From: Methanocrinis alkalitolerans
GTDB lineage: Archaea > Halobacteriota > Methanosarcinia > Methanotrichales > Methanotrichaceae
DNA: 64,000 nt
Assembly (NCBI RefSeq): GCF_029167205.1
Contig: NZ_JARFPL010000011.1
Location: 1-64,000, forward strand
Direction of reading: 5' to 3'
The translations under genes and the position numbers were made by a program. Numbering within the stretch: position 1 is the stretch's first letter; every line of letters begins with the position of its first letter. The notes under the pieces are model-generated. The model made no database searches. It had not been told where the DNA came from and saw only the letters and a list, made by a program, of their open reading frames with translations. Of the stretch, positions 1-7,469 are shown one piece after another.

Positions 1-94
1 CATAGAGTGCTTTCCTTCGGTACTTGATGACTACCACCAAGTGATAGTGAAGTGAGTACACAGAATGTGCAGATCGGTTGAGCTTGTATTTCAT
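1..94 (-). CDS. tnpA: IS200/IS605-family TnpA transposase, 5' end only (cut by window edge)
   Basis: Reading leftward from an ATG at 94, the first 31 codons give MKYKLNRSAHSVYSLHYHLV followed by VVIKYRRKALY. This is the typical N-terminus of the small Y1 (HUH) transposase of IS200/IS605 elements; the strand-beta1 segment HYHLVVVIKYR is diagnostic. These enzymes cut and join single-stranded DNA through a catalytic tyrosine further downstream, which lies outside the window, as does the HUH motif. Integrity therefore cannot be judged. Hairpin DNA typical of the element end lies just upstream at 161-216. The identification rests on a short segment, but the motif match is strong. Confidence 0.8.
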   Translation of the reverse strand, partial: MKYKLNRSAHSVYSLHYHLVVVIKYRRKALY

Positions 95-149
95 TGGATT
101 TAACAGAATGTGTGTATCCCATTATTCTCTTAAATAGTTATCGGTTAGC

Positions 150-230
150 AGAAGCAAAGGGAAGGACTCCGCTTTCATCCCCACCCTGAAGGATGGGGAC
201 TTCCCGCTTCGTCCTTTCCGATCCTACAAG
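150..230. mobile_element. Terminal hairpin region of the IS200/IS605 element
   Basis: A stem-loop lies at 178-199: TCCCCACCC, loop TGAA, then GGATGGGGA, with one C/A mismatch that is G-U on the other strand. It is nested inside AAGGAC (162-167) and GTCCTT (211-216). Stem-loops of this sequence type are common at the ends of IS200/IS605 elements, where Y1 transposases recognise them. The element end therefore lies between here and the stop codon of the next gene (231-233). The exact boundary cannot be set without an empty-site comparison. Confidence 0.6.
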
Positions 231-1163
231 TTAAAGTGGCTGCTCTTTGGATTTGTCCGACCAGGAGTCTCCCCAGGCGACGTCTCGGCAGGTGCAGTCG
301 AAGATCTCCTTCTCTCCCCAGATCTTGTCGTCATCTTCCATCTCGCCGTAGCCGCCTACGCAGCATGAGAGCCAGTCCTTGGCGTTCTTCTTCGCGCTCT
401 TCTCGGCGCAGACCTTCATGTTCTTCTTTATCGCGAAGGATCCAATGTAGTTTTCGTCGATCTCGACCAGCGGTTTCTTCCAGCCGTAATCTTCGCCGCC
501 AGCTATCAGCTGGCCCACGTGGACTGTGCCCTCGATCACAGTCTCCTCTATCCTCATCTCCGCCATGCCGTGGCCTTTGACACCAGCTTCCTGGGACTCG
601 ACGCACTCCAGGTTCACCCTGATGTCCTTATTGAATCCCGAGGCGTACTCGATCTGGTGGTGCATAGAGGTTGCTACCTCGCTCTGGTAGTTCTTGCCTT
701 CTGTCTTCTCCTTCAGCTTGGAGTTAAAGACCACCGGGTTTTCAGCATAGTAGCCTGTACCGTAGGCGAAGCTCCGGGGAGCATAGTTCATCTCGTTCTG
801 CTCCACAAAGTGTATTTCGCCTTTTTTTTGGGGGTCCAATTTGATCCAGGTGTTGGTTTTTTCATCGTAATAGTAGTATTTCCCCTTCGACTGACTGGAG
901 TTGATCAGAGTTGCCGCGTCGATGCTCCCGCTTCCGTGCATATAGTTTTTGAGCTGGAGGGTCTCCGTGTTCACCTTCTGGTAAGCCATGACGAATCCAT
1001 CGCCCGAGACGTCCTGTTCGAAGTAGTGCTCGTTCTCGACGAAGTATCCGTCCGGGTTATCGGCGGCCAAAGATGGCGCCGAGACCATCAGCATCACCAT
1101 AAGCCCCGCCCATATCGCCATGAGCGAGCCCCAAATTTTCATCATCATCCCTATATCCCTCAT
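231..1163 (-). CDS. Secreted protein of unknown function
   Basis: About 310 residues are encoded if translation begins at the ATG at 1163, which has a GGAAGG-type ribosome site; an upstream ATG at 1214 is possible. The N-terminus has a signal peptide: a hydrophobic stretch IWGSLMAIWAGLMVMLMV ends in APSLAAD. The mature part is rich in Tyr, Lys and Glu. It has cysteines clustered near the C-terminus (SCCVGGYGE and FDCTCRD), which suggests disulphides or metal binding. I do not recognise a domain. The gene ends directly against the IS200/IS605 end, and the window shows no operon partner. It is probably an envelope or extracellular protein restricted to relatives. Confidence 0.6.
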   Translation of the reverse strand: MRDIGMMMKIWGSLMAIWAGLMVMLMVSAPSLAADNPDGYFVENEHYFEQDVSGDGFVMAYQKVNTETLQLKNYMHGSGSIDAATLINSSQSKGKYYYYDEKTNTWIKLDPQKKGEIHFVEQNEMNYAPRSFAYGTGYYAENPVVFNSKLKEKTEGKNYQSEVATSMHHQIEYASGFNKDIRVNLECVESQEAGVKGHGMAEMRIEETVIEGTVHVGQLIAGGEDYGWKKPLVEIDENYIGSFAIKKNMKVCAEKSAKKNAKDWLSCCVGGYGEMEDDDKIWGEKEIFDCTCRDVAWGDSWSDKSKEQPL

Positions 1164-1214
1164 TATCCTTCCCTTCCAAAAATTTCTGCCGTTGATAGCG
1201 ATGGTTTGTTTCAA

Positions 1215-1576
1215 CGGATCTGATCATTGAGGAGGTAGGGTATAAAATTAATGAAAATAATATAGATAGGTCTATAAACTGACGTTACAGAACTTTCGCG
1301 TATTTACATTATATACTTGCATCTCATTCCTTATGGTCAATGCCCTCCTTTTCACTGATATAGCTCTCCATAGACCCAATCATCGATTTGGCAATCTTTC
1401 GTGCCAGCGATCTATCTCAAGATGGGGTAGCAGAGGGGGCGCCTCTGCCATTACAAAATCGTGTATATAGAATACATCTTCAAATATAGACTATATATGC
1501 AAAAGTCGGAGCAATACGTCTATTTATTTTATTTCGGATAGTTTTATACATAATCCCCGCAGGGTGGGGGGGCTGT
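1215..1576. promoter_or_regulatory. Intergenic region with candidate pstS promoter elements
   Basis: This AT-rich gap separates divergently transcribed genes. It contains GTATATAGAATAC (1463-1475) and the near-palindrome ATATAGACTATAT (1484-1496). A TATA-like TTTATACAT lies near 1543-1551 and a G-rich ribosome site sits just before the pstS start at 1577. The TATATAGAATA motif recurs upstream of the two pstC genes and the phosphatase gene, so it may be a shared control element. I see no gene here. Confidence 0.45.
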
Positions 1577-2404
1577 ATGAGCAAAACTTCAAAGACCGTA
1601 TTGGCGGGCGTTCTGATGGTGGCATTTTTGGCTGCCGCCCAGAGCGCCACCGCTCTATCGGTATCGGGGTCGACTACCGTCCTGCCCTTCGGCGCGGTCT
1701 GCGCTGAGGAGTTCAACGCCGTCCAGAGCGCGATCCACGTATCCGTCACCGGCGGCGGCTCCGGCGTCGGGATCAAGAACGTCGCCGAGGGGAACAGCGA
1801 CGTCGCCATGGCCTCAAGGCATGTAAAGGACTCTGAGAAGGAGGCCTACCCCGACGAGGAGTTCGTCGAGATCCTGGTGGCCTATGACGCCGTATGTATC
1901 GCCGTCAGCCAGGCGGTCTATGACGCCGGTGTCACCGATCTATCCCAGGAGGATGTCCAGGCCATCTACAACGGCGATATCACCAACTGGGCAGACCTCG
2001 GCGGCGATGATGCGAGGATCTACGTCCTCGGAAGAGAGGTGGGCTCCGGCACCAGAGACACCTTCAATGAGATGGTGATGGGAAGTGCTGAGGCCGAGAC
2101 CCCCGGCGTTACAACCAACCACGGCAGCAACGCTGAGATTAAGACGGCGATAACCAGAAGCGACAAGGCCATAGGCTACCTCGGCCTCAACTACGTCCTG
2201 GACGGAGACCTGGTGGCGATCGCCTTCGAGGGGGTCAGCCCCTCCGTTGAGACGATAAAGGATGGTTCCTACTCTCTCGCGCGGGACCTGATCATGGTCA
2301 CCTACGGCGAGGCGACCCCTGAGGCGCGTGCCTTCCTGGAGTTCGTCACCGGTGACGACGGCCAGGTCATCGCAGAGGAGCTTGGGTTCGTATCGATAAA
2401 CTGA
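1577..2404 (+). CDS. pstS: Phosphate ABC transporter substrate-binding protein PstS (copy 1)
   Basis: The 275-residue protein binds phosphate outside the cell and delivers it to a PstCA channel. A signal peptide covers about residues 1-26, ending near SATAL. The family motif SGSTTVLPF follows at about 29-37, the SRHVKDSE loop near 80, and the phosphate-binding loop GREVGSGTRDTFNE near 155-168. Length is normal for archaeal PstS. It is the first of three consecutive pstS genes with an alkaline phosphatase and pstC/pstA close by, so a role in phosphate scavenging is well supported. No lipobox cysteine is visible, so it may be anchored otherwise or released. Confidence 0.93.
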   Translation: MSKTSKTVLAGVLMVAFLAAAQSATALSVSGSTTVLPFGAVCAEEFNAVQSAIHVSVTGGGSGVGIKNVAEGNSDVAMASRHVKDSEKEAYPDEEFVEILVAYDAVCIAVSQAVYDAGVTDLSQEDVQAIYNGDITNWADLGGDDARIYVLGREVGSGTRDTFNEMVMGSAEAETPGVTTNHGSNAEIKTAITRSDKAIGYLGLNYVLDGDLVAIAFEGVSPSVETIKDGSYSLARDLIMVTYGEATPEARAFLEFVTGDDGQVIAEELGFVSIN

Positions 2405-2488
2405 GCCGGAACTGCAGATGATAGCCTGCCCGGGGCCTCACCCTTCTGGCCCCGGGCCCTCCCTCTGTATCAGGGTCGCTCAGTCGCC

Positions 2489-3343
2489 ATGAAATACGCC
2501 ATCGTCGTCGCCCTCTCCGTCGTTCTCGTGGGCTCGATCTTATTTTTGGACAGCCACCTCTATGGATCATCTGGACCGACCCAGAGGAGCGGCAAGCTCT
2601 ACATCGTGGGGTCTACTTCGGTTCTGCCCTTGGTCCAAGTCTCTGGTGAGGTGTGGAACTCCCACCAGGACGATATCACCGTTTCCGTGATAGGTAGCGG
2701 CACAGGTGTCGGCATCAAGAGCATATCCAGCGGCATCGCCGATATCGCCATGGCTTCGAGGGAGGTGAAGTCCGAGGAGGTGGAGATATACGGCGATAAT
2801 TTCAAGAAGTTTCCCATCGCCATCGACGCCATCTGCGTCTCCGTCAGCCCGGACGTCTATGAAGGCGGCGTCAGGGAGATCTCAGGTCATCAGCTTTTTG
2901 CGATCTACAACGGAGAGATCGATAGCTGGGGTGAGCTGGGGGGTCCTGACGAAACGATCACCGTCGTAGCTAGAGAGGTGGGCTCAGGAACCAGAGATCT
3001 CTTCAACGAGGTCGTTATGGGGAGGGTCGATCACGATACCCCCGGAGCCGATTCATATCGTTACAGCGAAGCTGAGGTCTGGGCGACGATCGCCTCGGGC
3101 AGAGGCGTCGTAGGGTATCTCAGCCTCAACCGCGCAAGGGATGGAGAGATAAGGGCACTGGCCTATGAGGGAGTCCTTCCGTCTGCGGAGACGGTGAGGG
3201 ACGGGTCTTATCCCCTGGCGAGGACCCTCTACATGTACACCTGGGGCGAGCTTGACGATGACGAGAGGGCTTTCTTGGAGTTCGTCACCGGAGAGAAGGG
3301 CCAGGCCATCGCCGGGGAGATGGGATTTGTGCCGGTAAGGTGA
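2489..3343 (+). CDS. pstS: Phosphate-binding protein PstS (copy 2), N-terminally membrane-anchored
   Basis: This 284-residue PstS paralogue follows copy 1 in the same direction after 84 bases. It begins with an uncleaved-looking hydrophobic segment (AIVVALSVVLVGSILFL), suggesting a membrane anchor. The motif VGSTSVLPLVQ follows at about residue 40, MASREVKSEE near 92, and REVGSGTRDLFNEV near 170. The fold residues that hold phosphate (Ser and Thr of the first motif, Arg and SGT of the last) are kept. Its last 131 bases of similarity (3203-3333) are almost identical to copy 3, although the rest of the two genes has diverged. No separate promoter is obvious, so it may be cotranscribed with copy 1. 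Confidence 0.92.
   Translation: MKYAIVVALSVVLVGSILFLDSHLYGSSGPTQRSGKLYIVGSTSVLPLVQVSGEVWNSHQDDITVSVIGSGTGVGIKSISSGIADIAMASREVKSEEVEIYGDNFKKFPIAIDAICVSVSPDVYEGGVREISGHQLFAIYNGEIDSWGELGGPDETITVVAREVGSGTRDLFNEVVMGRVDHDTPGADSYRYSEAEVWATIASGRGVVGYLSLNRARDGEIRALAYEGVLPSAETVRDGSYPLARTLYMYTWGELDDDERAFLEFVTGEKGQAIAGEMGFVPVR
3203..3333 (+). repeat. 131-bp patch shared with pstS copy 3 (4170-4300)
   Basis: By eye only 5 of 131 positions differ from 4170-4300, about 96 percent identity. The sequence immediately upstream in the two genes differs at many positions. The patch encodes the conserved C-terminal segment from GSYPLART to AIAGEMGFVP. A sharp identity boundary inside diverged paralogues suggests recent gene conversion rather than uniform conservation. 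Confidence 0.75.
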
Positions 3344-3452
3344 GAGAAGGATTCTGCCCATGAATATGGGGGGGCCCAAAACGGCTTACAGTTGAATTAG
3401 AAGACTGAGCTCGGGGAAAGATTGATATTATTTTGAAAGAGGTGTTGAAGGG

Positions 3453-4313
3453 ATGGCGCGGCCTGAATCGGTCATGACCTGGATCGTGGTGGCCATATTT
3501 GTCGCTGCCGGAGCAGTCCTCTACATCATCGGCGGCGAGGAGCTGGAGCTCCGCGATTCTTCCAGGGGTGCTGCATCGAACCTCTCGGTGGCCGGGTCCA
3601 CCACAGTTCAGCCCTTTGCCGAGGCCTGCGCCCAAGAGTTCAACCTCGGGCAGAAGGATGTGGTCGTCAACGTCGCCGGCATCGGGACGGATTCTGGGCT
3701 CCGGCGGCTGGCCGCGGGCACCGCCGATATATCCATGACTTCTAGAAAGGTCGGCGACTCTGAGATAGGGTCCCTGGGAGGCCGATTGGCAGAGCATCAG
3801 ATAGCTCGCGACGCGGTATCTATCGTGGTGAGCTCTTCCATCCGGGAGGCCGGGATCGAGGACTTGAGTCAGGACCAGCTCAGGGCGATCTACACCGGCG
3901 AGATCAAAAGCTGGAGGGAACTTGGCGGCCCGGATCGAGAGATCACAGCTGTATCGAGATCACCGGGGTCGGGGACCGGCGAGATCTTCAGCGAGAGGGT
4001 GGCCACTCCCGGGGTTTCGGTCTACCGCGACAGCAGCTTCGAGGTCGAGGAGTTTGTGGCCGGAAGTGACAGGGCGATAGGCTATCTGGGCTTGAACCTC
4101 GCCCGGGAGGAAGGGCTCGCCACGATCGCCTACGAGGGGGTGTTGCCTTCGGCAAAGACCATCGGGGATGGGTCTTACCCCCTGGCGAGGACCCTCTACA
4201 TGTACACCTGGGGCGAGCCTGACGATGACGAGAGGGCTTTTTTGGAGTTCGTCACCGGAGAAAGGGGCCAGGCCATCGCCGGGGAGATGGGATTTGTGCC
4301 CCTCTCGACATAG
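3453..4313 (+). CDS. pstS: Phosphate-binding protein PstS (copy 3), membrane-anchored
   Basis: This 286-residue PstS paralogue has an N-terminal transmembrane anchor (MTWIVVAIFVAAGAVLYII). It keeps AGSTTVQPFAEACAQEFN near residue 47, MTSRKVGDSE near 92 and SRSPGSGTGEIFSE near 168. The last motif keeps Arg and SGT but has GE where the other copies have RD. The region between this motif and the C-terminus is a few residues shorter than in copies 1 and 2. It lies 109 bases after copy 2 and probably belongs to the same phosphate unit, perhaps with its own promoter in that gap. Different ligand affinity or ligand (for example phosphonate or sulfate) cannot be excluded. Confidence 0.88.
   Translation: MARPESVMTWIVVAIFVAAGAVLYIIGGEELELRDSSRGAASNLSVAGSTTVQPFAEACAQEFNLGQKDVVVNVAGIGTDSGLRRLAAGTADISMTSRKVGDSEIGSLGGRLAEHQIARDAVSIVVSSSIREAGIEDLSQDQLRAIYTGEIKSWRELGGPDREITAVSRSPGSGTGEIFSERVATPGVSVYRDSSFEVEEFVAGSDRAIGYLGLNLAREEGLATIAYEGVLPSAKTIGDGSYPLARTLYMYTWGEPDDDERAFLEFVTGERGQAIAGEMGFVPLST
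4170..4300 (+). repeat. 131-bp patch shared with pstS copy 2 (3203-3333)
   Basis: This is the partner of the 3203-3333 patch, with five differences over 131 bases. It covers the 3' end of pstS copy 3. Confidence 0.75.
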
Positions 4314-4375
4314 CCGAGCCAAATTTTAACCGTTTACTTTTCAAGGCGGCGTTTCTGTGGGTTGGGTGCCCCACC

Positions 4376-4648
4376 TCAGCAGGCCTCGGTCCCCATGGGC
4401 CCAAGCTCCTCGAAGGTCTGGGCGAGGATCGTCCTGGTGGTGACTACCCCGTCCGTCGCCCGAATCGTCTCGACGAGATCGTTGAGCATCAAAAGGCCGC
4501 CCACCTGAACCTCCAGTAAGAGGTCGAAATCTCCGAATAGGACGTACATCGTTCTAATTCCACCAAGCCCTTTGAGGATTCGGTGAATTCTCCTCTCATG
4601 GCCGGGAACTGTCTTCACCATGATTATCCCGTTGATCATTTTTTTCAA
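4376..4648 (-). CDS. Lrp/AsnC-type RAM-domain protein without HTH
   Basis: This 90-residue protein corresponds to the ligand-sensing RAM domain (AsnC_trans_reg) of Lrp/AsnC regulators, without the DNA-binding helix-turn-helix. Typical features are IIMVKTVPGHERRI at the start, LFGDFDLLLEVQV in the middle and TILAQTFEELG at the end. Stand-alone RAM proteins bind small molecules such as amino acids and may associate with full-length Lrp proteins. A relative with the same layout is encoded at 29656-29886. It is convergent with the pstS genes and shares no clear operon. A perfect inverted repeat at 4678-4700 lies just upstream. The ligand is unknown. Confidence 0.8.
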   Translation of the reverse strand: MKKMINGIIMVKTVPGHERRIHRILKGLGGIRTMYVLFGDFDLLLEVQVGGLLMLNDLVETIRATDGVVTTRTILAQTFEELGPMGTEAC

Positions 4649-4677
4649 CTCCTCTGAAGAGCATTTCGAAGGTCTGA

Positions 4678-4700
4678 CGATGGGTTATCAAATCCCATCG
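4678..4700. repeat. Perfect inverted repeat upstream of the RAM-domain gene
   Basis: CGATGGG at 4678-4684 and CCCATCG at 4694-4700 are separated by nine bases. The repeat lies about 30 bases upstream of the start codon at 4648. It could be an operator or a hairpin in the 5' leader. No T-run follows on either strand, so a terminator is unlikely. Confidence 0.45.
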
Positions 4701-4822
4701 CTGTCCGGATCTTCTGTACAGCCCTAGTCCACAGGGCCCGGCGAAATCTGGATTCTGCATCTTTTCTGGTCAACGCTTTCGATCCCCCAATTTTCGAAAA
4801 ATAGGCGATCGGCGCGGGGCCG

Positions 4823-6097
4823 TCAGAGCCCCATCGCCTTCTTCACCAGACCGAAGACCTCGGTGTTGTCGATGAGACCCCGGGAAAACTCGATTGACGT
4901 GGGGCCGCTGGCTAAGAGGGGCACGTCCACGGAGGTGTGGCTGGCCTCCTCCAGGATGTTGAGGTCGGCATAGTCATCACTGACCGGGTAGGCTCCAGAG
5001 GCGAAGTTAGGGGCCCAGCTCTCGGTGTAGTCGCCGGACACGGCGCTCATGACCAGGCCACCGCACTCGTGGTCAGCGGTGACGACCACCAGGGTCTCAG
5101 GGTTCCCGGCGGCGTAGTCGAGGGCCGCCTTGACGGCGTCGTCGAAGGCCAGCGTATCAACCACGGCCCTCTTGTAGTCCCGGGCGTGGCCGGCGTGGTC
5201 GATTCTGGCGCCCTCCACCATCAGGAAGAAGCCGTCCTCGTCTTTGGAGAGAACGTCGATGGCCATCTCGGTCATCTCCGCCAGACTCGGCTCAACGGCT
5301 GGGTCGCGGTCCAGCTCGTAGGCCATGTGGGAGCTGGTGAAGAGTCCCAGAAGCCTCTCAGTGGCGGCGGGGTCTATGGCCATAAGCTCGCTCTGGTTTC
5401 TTACCACGGTCCATCCCAGGGGAACTGCCTCCTCCAGAAGGCTTCTGTTGTCGAAGGAAAATTTGCTGGAACCGCCTCCCATGACGACCTCCATGTCGCT
5501 ATTTATGCACTGCTCGGCGATATCGTTCTCCCAGTCCCGGTGGGCGATATGGGCGTAGTATGCGGCAGGGGTGGCGTGGGTGACCCTGGAGGTACTGACG
5601 ACGCCGGTGGCCTTTCCAGCCTCATAAGCCATCTCCAGGATGGTCTTGAGGGGAACGGCGTACAATGTGGCGTTCTCGTATCCGATGATCTCCCCGTGAG
5701 CGGTGATGTTGGCGACGCTTATAACGCCGTTGTAGGTCTTATGGCCGGTGGCCAGAGCCGTCCCAGCCGCCGCAGAGTCGGTGATCCAGCTGTTCAGAGA
5801 GTGGGTCGACATGTGTCCTGCGTACTCCATATCGTCCATGTACAGACTGGTGTTCTGGTAGTTGTCCAGGGTGGGCTGGTAGTTGGGCTGGTCGCCGCCC
5901 GCCTTCTCCCATCTGGCGGCGGTCACCTGATCTTATCCCATACCGTCACCGATCAGGAATATGACGCTCTTTGCTCCGTCTTCGGTTCCTTCTTCCATCC
6001 CGGCTCCAAAAACCGAAGTGGGAAACGAAGCTGTCAGGAAGAGTGCGACAAAGACCCAGAGGGCCAATTGCTTTCGAGCCATTGAGTTTCGATCCAT
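4823..6097 (-). pseudogene. phoA: Alkaline phosphatase interrupted by one in-frame TAA
   Basis: The coding sequence runs from the ATG at 6097 to 4823 in one frame, with a single TAA at 5933-5935 (codon 55). Before it lie a signal peptide (LALWVFVALFLTASFPTSVFGA) and the start of the catalytic domain up to IFLIGDGMG. After it the frame continues DQVTAARWEKAGG and shows the nucleophile motif TDSAAAGTALATG, then VEGARIDHAGHARDY and VTADHECGGL, all intact. With one sense codon in place of TAA it would be a normal alkaline phosphatase of about 424 residues. Restarting at the GTG at 5926 would lose the signal peptide and the first metal-binding Asp of GDGMG. It is either a very young pseudogene or a sequence error. 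The context (pst genes, shared promoter motif) fits phosphate scavenging. Confidence 0.85.
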
Positions 6098-6254
6098 TAA
6101 GATGCCTCTTTTCTCAGCTCTGGCGGCGTTTTTTCCTGATTTCTTCTTCATCAGGAAATCCGAATCAATGCCACCGAGAAAGGCCAAGAGAGAGAATCTT
6201 ATGTAAAGATTGCACAAATAAAATAAATAGGAGCGATTATTTCGCTTACAGTCC

Positions 6255-6267
6255 ATTCTCTATATAG
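6255..6267 (-). promoter_or_regulatory. CTATATAGAGAAT element upstream of the phosphatase
   Basis: On the minus strand this reads CTATATAGAGAAT, the same 13 bases as at 7437-7449 before pstC copy 2. It lies about 160 bases upstream of the phosphatase ATG at 6097, in the gap between the divergent phosphatase and pstC genes. It may be a TATA box with conserved flanks or a phosphate-responsive operator. Confidence 0.4.
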
Positions 6268-6360
6268 ATTGGGGCCGACTCCGGGGCCGACTCCGTCAGA
6301 AGGCCCTCTTTAGTCTCCTCGATCCTAATCCAGCTTTGCGCCCTCAGCTCTGAGATGAAT

Positions 6361-6373
6361 CTATATAGAATAT
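6361..6373 (+). promoter_or_regulatory. CTATATAGAATAT element / TATA box of pstC copy 1
   Basis: CTATATAGAATAT begins 41 bases before the ATG at 6402, a distance that fits a TATA box and a nearly leaderless transcript. The core TATATAGA is shared with the other phosphate promoters in the window. Confidence 0.5.
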
Positions 6374-6401
6374 TTTCTGAAATTATAGCTATATATTAAA
6401 T

Positions 6402-7358
6402 ATGGACAACTGGTTTATATCATGTGACTACCCAAAAACCCACATGGGATCTCCGAAGAATAGAAAGGGTCTTAACCGTCGGATCCGTGAGCGGGTCATC
6501 GAGTCCTCCTTCTTCTTCGCCGCCATCACCTCGATTTTGGTGATGGTATTGATCTTCTACTTCCTGATCCGCGAGAGCCTCGTAGCCTTCGGAGAGGTGG
6601 GGGTCATCAACCTCCTCTTCGGGATGAAGTGGCACTCCGCCGGGAACGTCTTCGGCATGACCCCAATAATCGTCGGATCGATCATGGTGACCCTTCTGGC
6701 CCTCATCATAAACATATCCGTGGGGCTTCCCCTGGCCATATACCTCTCGGAGCTTGCAGGTCCTCGGTCCCGTTCTATCCTGAAGCCCGCCATCGAGCTC
6801 TTGGCCGGAGTCCCCTCGATAGTATACGGCTTTCTGGGGGTTTTGATCCTGGTCGCCTTCCTCGAGCGGAGCTTCGACATGCTGACGGGCAGATCGATCC
6901 TGGCCGCATCGATCCTCCTGGGGATCATGTTCATCCCTGCCCTGACGACGATATGCGAGGACGCCCTCAGGGCGGTCCCCAAGGAGTTCAAGGAGGGTTC
7001 CCTCGCCCTAGGCGCCACCAAGTGGCAGACGGTCCGGAGGGTGAGCCTTCCCGCCGCCTCCTCCGGGATCATCGCCGCCGTCGTCCTCAACGTCGGGAAC
7101 ATCATCGGCGAGACGATGGCCGCCCTCCTGGTGGTGGGGAACGTCACCAGGCTTCCCTCGCCGATATTCGACATCTTCGACCCCAGCGCCATCTTCACCT
7201 CCGTCATCGCCGGGGAGATGGGGGAGGTTCCCCACGGATCCATCCACTACCACTCCCTCTTCGCCGTCGGCTTCGTCCTCCTTTTGATCGTCACCGTCCT
7301 GAACATATCGGCGGACTTCGTCAGGGCCGCCATCAAGAGGAAGTTCGGGGAGTACTGA
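6402..7358 (+). CDS. pstC: Phosphate ABC transporter permease PstC (copy 1)
   Basis: This 318-residue inner-membrane permease subunit has about six transmembrane segments. After a cytoplasmic N-terminus, helix 1 (FFFAAITSILVMVLIFYFLI) leads to a phosphate-permease core with SVGLPLAIYLSELAGPRSR. The binding-protein-dependent transport (EAA) loop reads EDALRAVPKEFKEGSLALGATKWQTV, which contacts the ATPase subunit. It is very similar to the next gene, indicating a recent duplication. It normally pairs with PstA (8413-9687). No pstB is adjacent, so the ATPase must come from elsewhere. Confidence 0.93.
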   Translation: MDNWFISCDYPKTHMGSPKNRKGLNRRIRERVIESSFFFAAITSILVMVLIFYFLIRESLVAFGEVGVINLLFGMKWHSAGNVFGMTPIIVGSIMVTLLALIINISVGLPLAIYLSELAGPRSRSILKPAIELLAGVPSIVYGFLGVLILVAFLERSFDMLTGRSILAASILLGIMFIPALTTICEDALRAVPKEFKEGSLALGATKWQTVRRVSLPAASSGIIAAVVLNVGNIIGETMAALLVVGNVTRLPSPIFDIFDPSAIFTSVIAGEMGEVPHGSIHYHSLFAVGFVLLLIVTVLNISADFVRAAIKRKFGEY

Positions 7359-7419
7359 CCCCCCACCGCCCTGCCACCGTCTTCATACTCTGACCTTCCT
7401 CGCGGGCTATATGCTAGAT

Positions 7420-7453
7420 ATATAGGGGTACCCTCCCTATATAGAGAATATAG
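7420..7453 (+). promoter_or_regulatory. pstC copy 2 promoter with inverted repeat
   Basis: ATATAGGG (7420-7427) and CCCTATAT (7435-7442) form a perfect 8-bp inverted repeat with a 7-base spacer. The right arm overlaps CTATATAGAGAATATAG (7437-7453), whose TATATA lies about 26-31 bases before the ATG at 7470. A protein bound to the repeat would cover the TATA box, which suggests an operator. The identity of the regulator is unknown. Confidence 0.5.
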
Positions 7454-7469
7454 ATAAGTGCTTTAAGCG

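Noticed and set aside
5933..5935. In-frame stop in the phosphatase considered as pyrrolysine or selenocysteine recoding.
   Set aside because: The codon is TAA, which neither system uses, and no recoding hairpin is evident.
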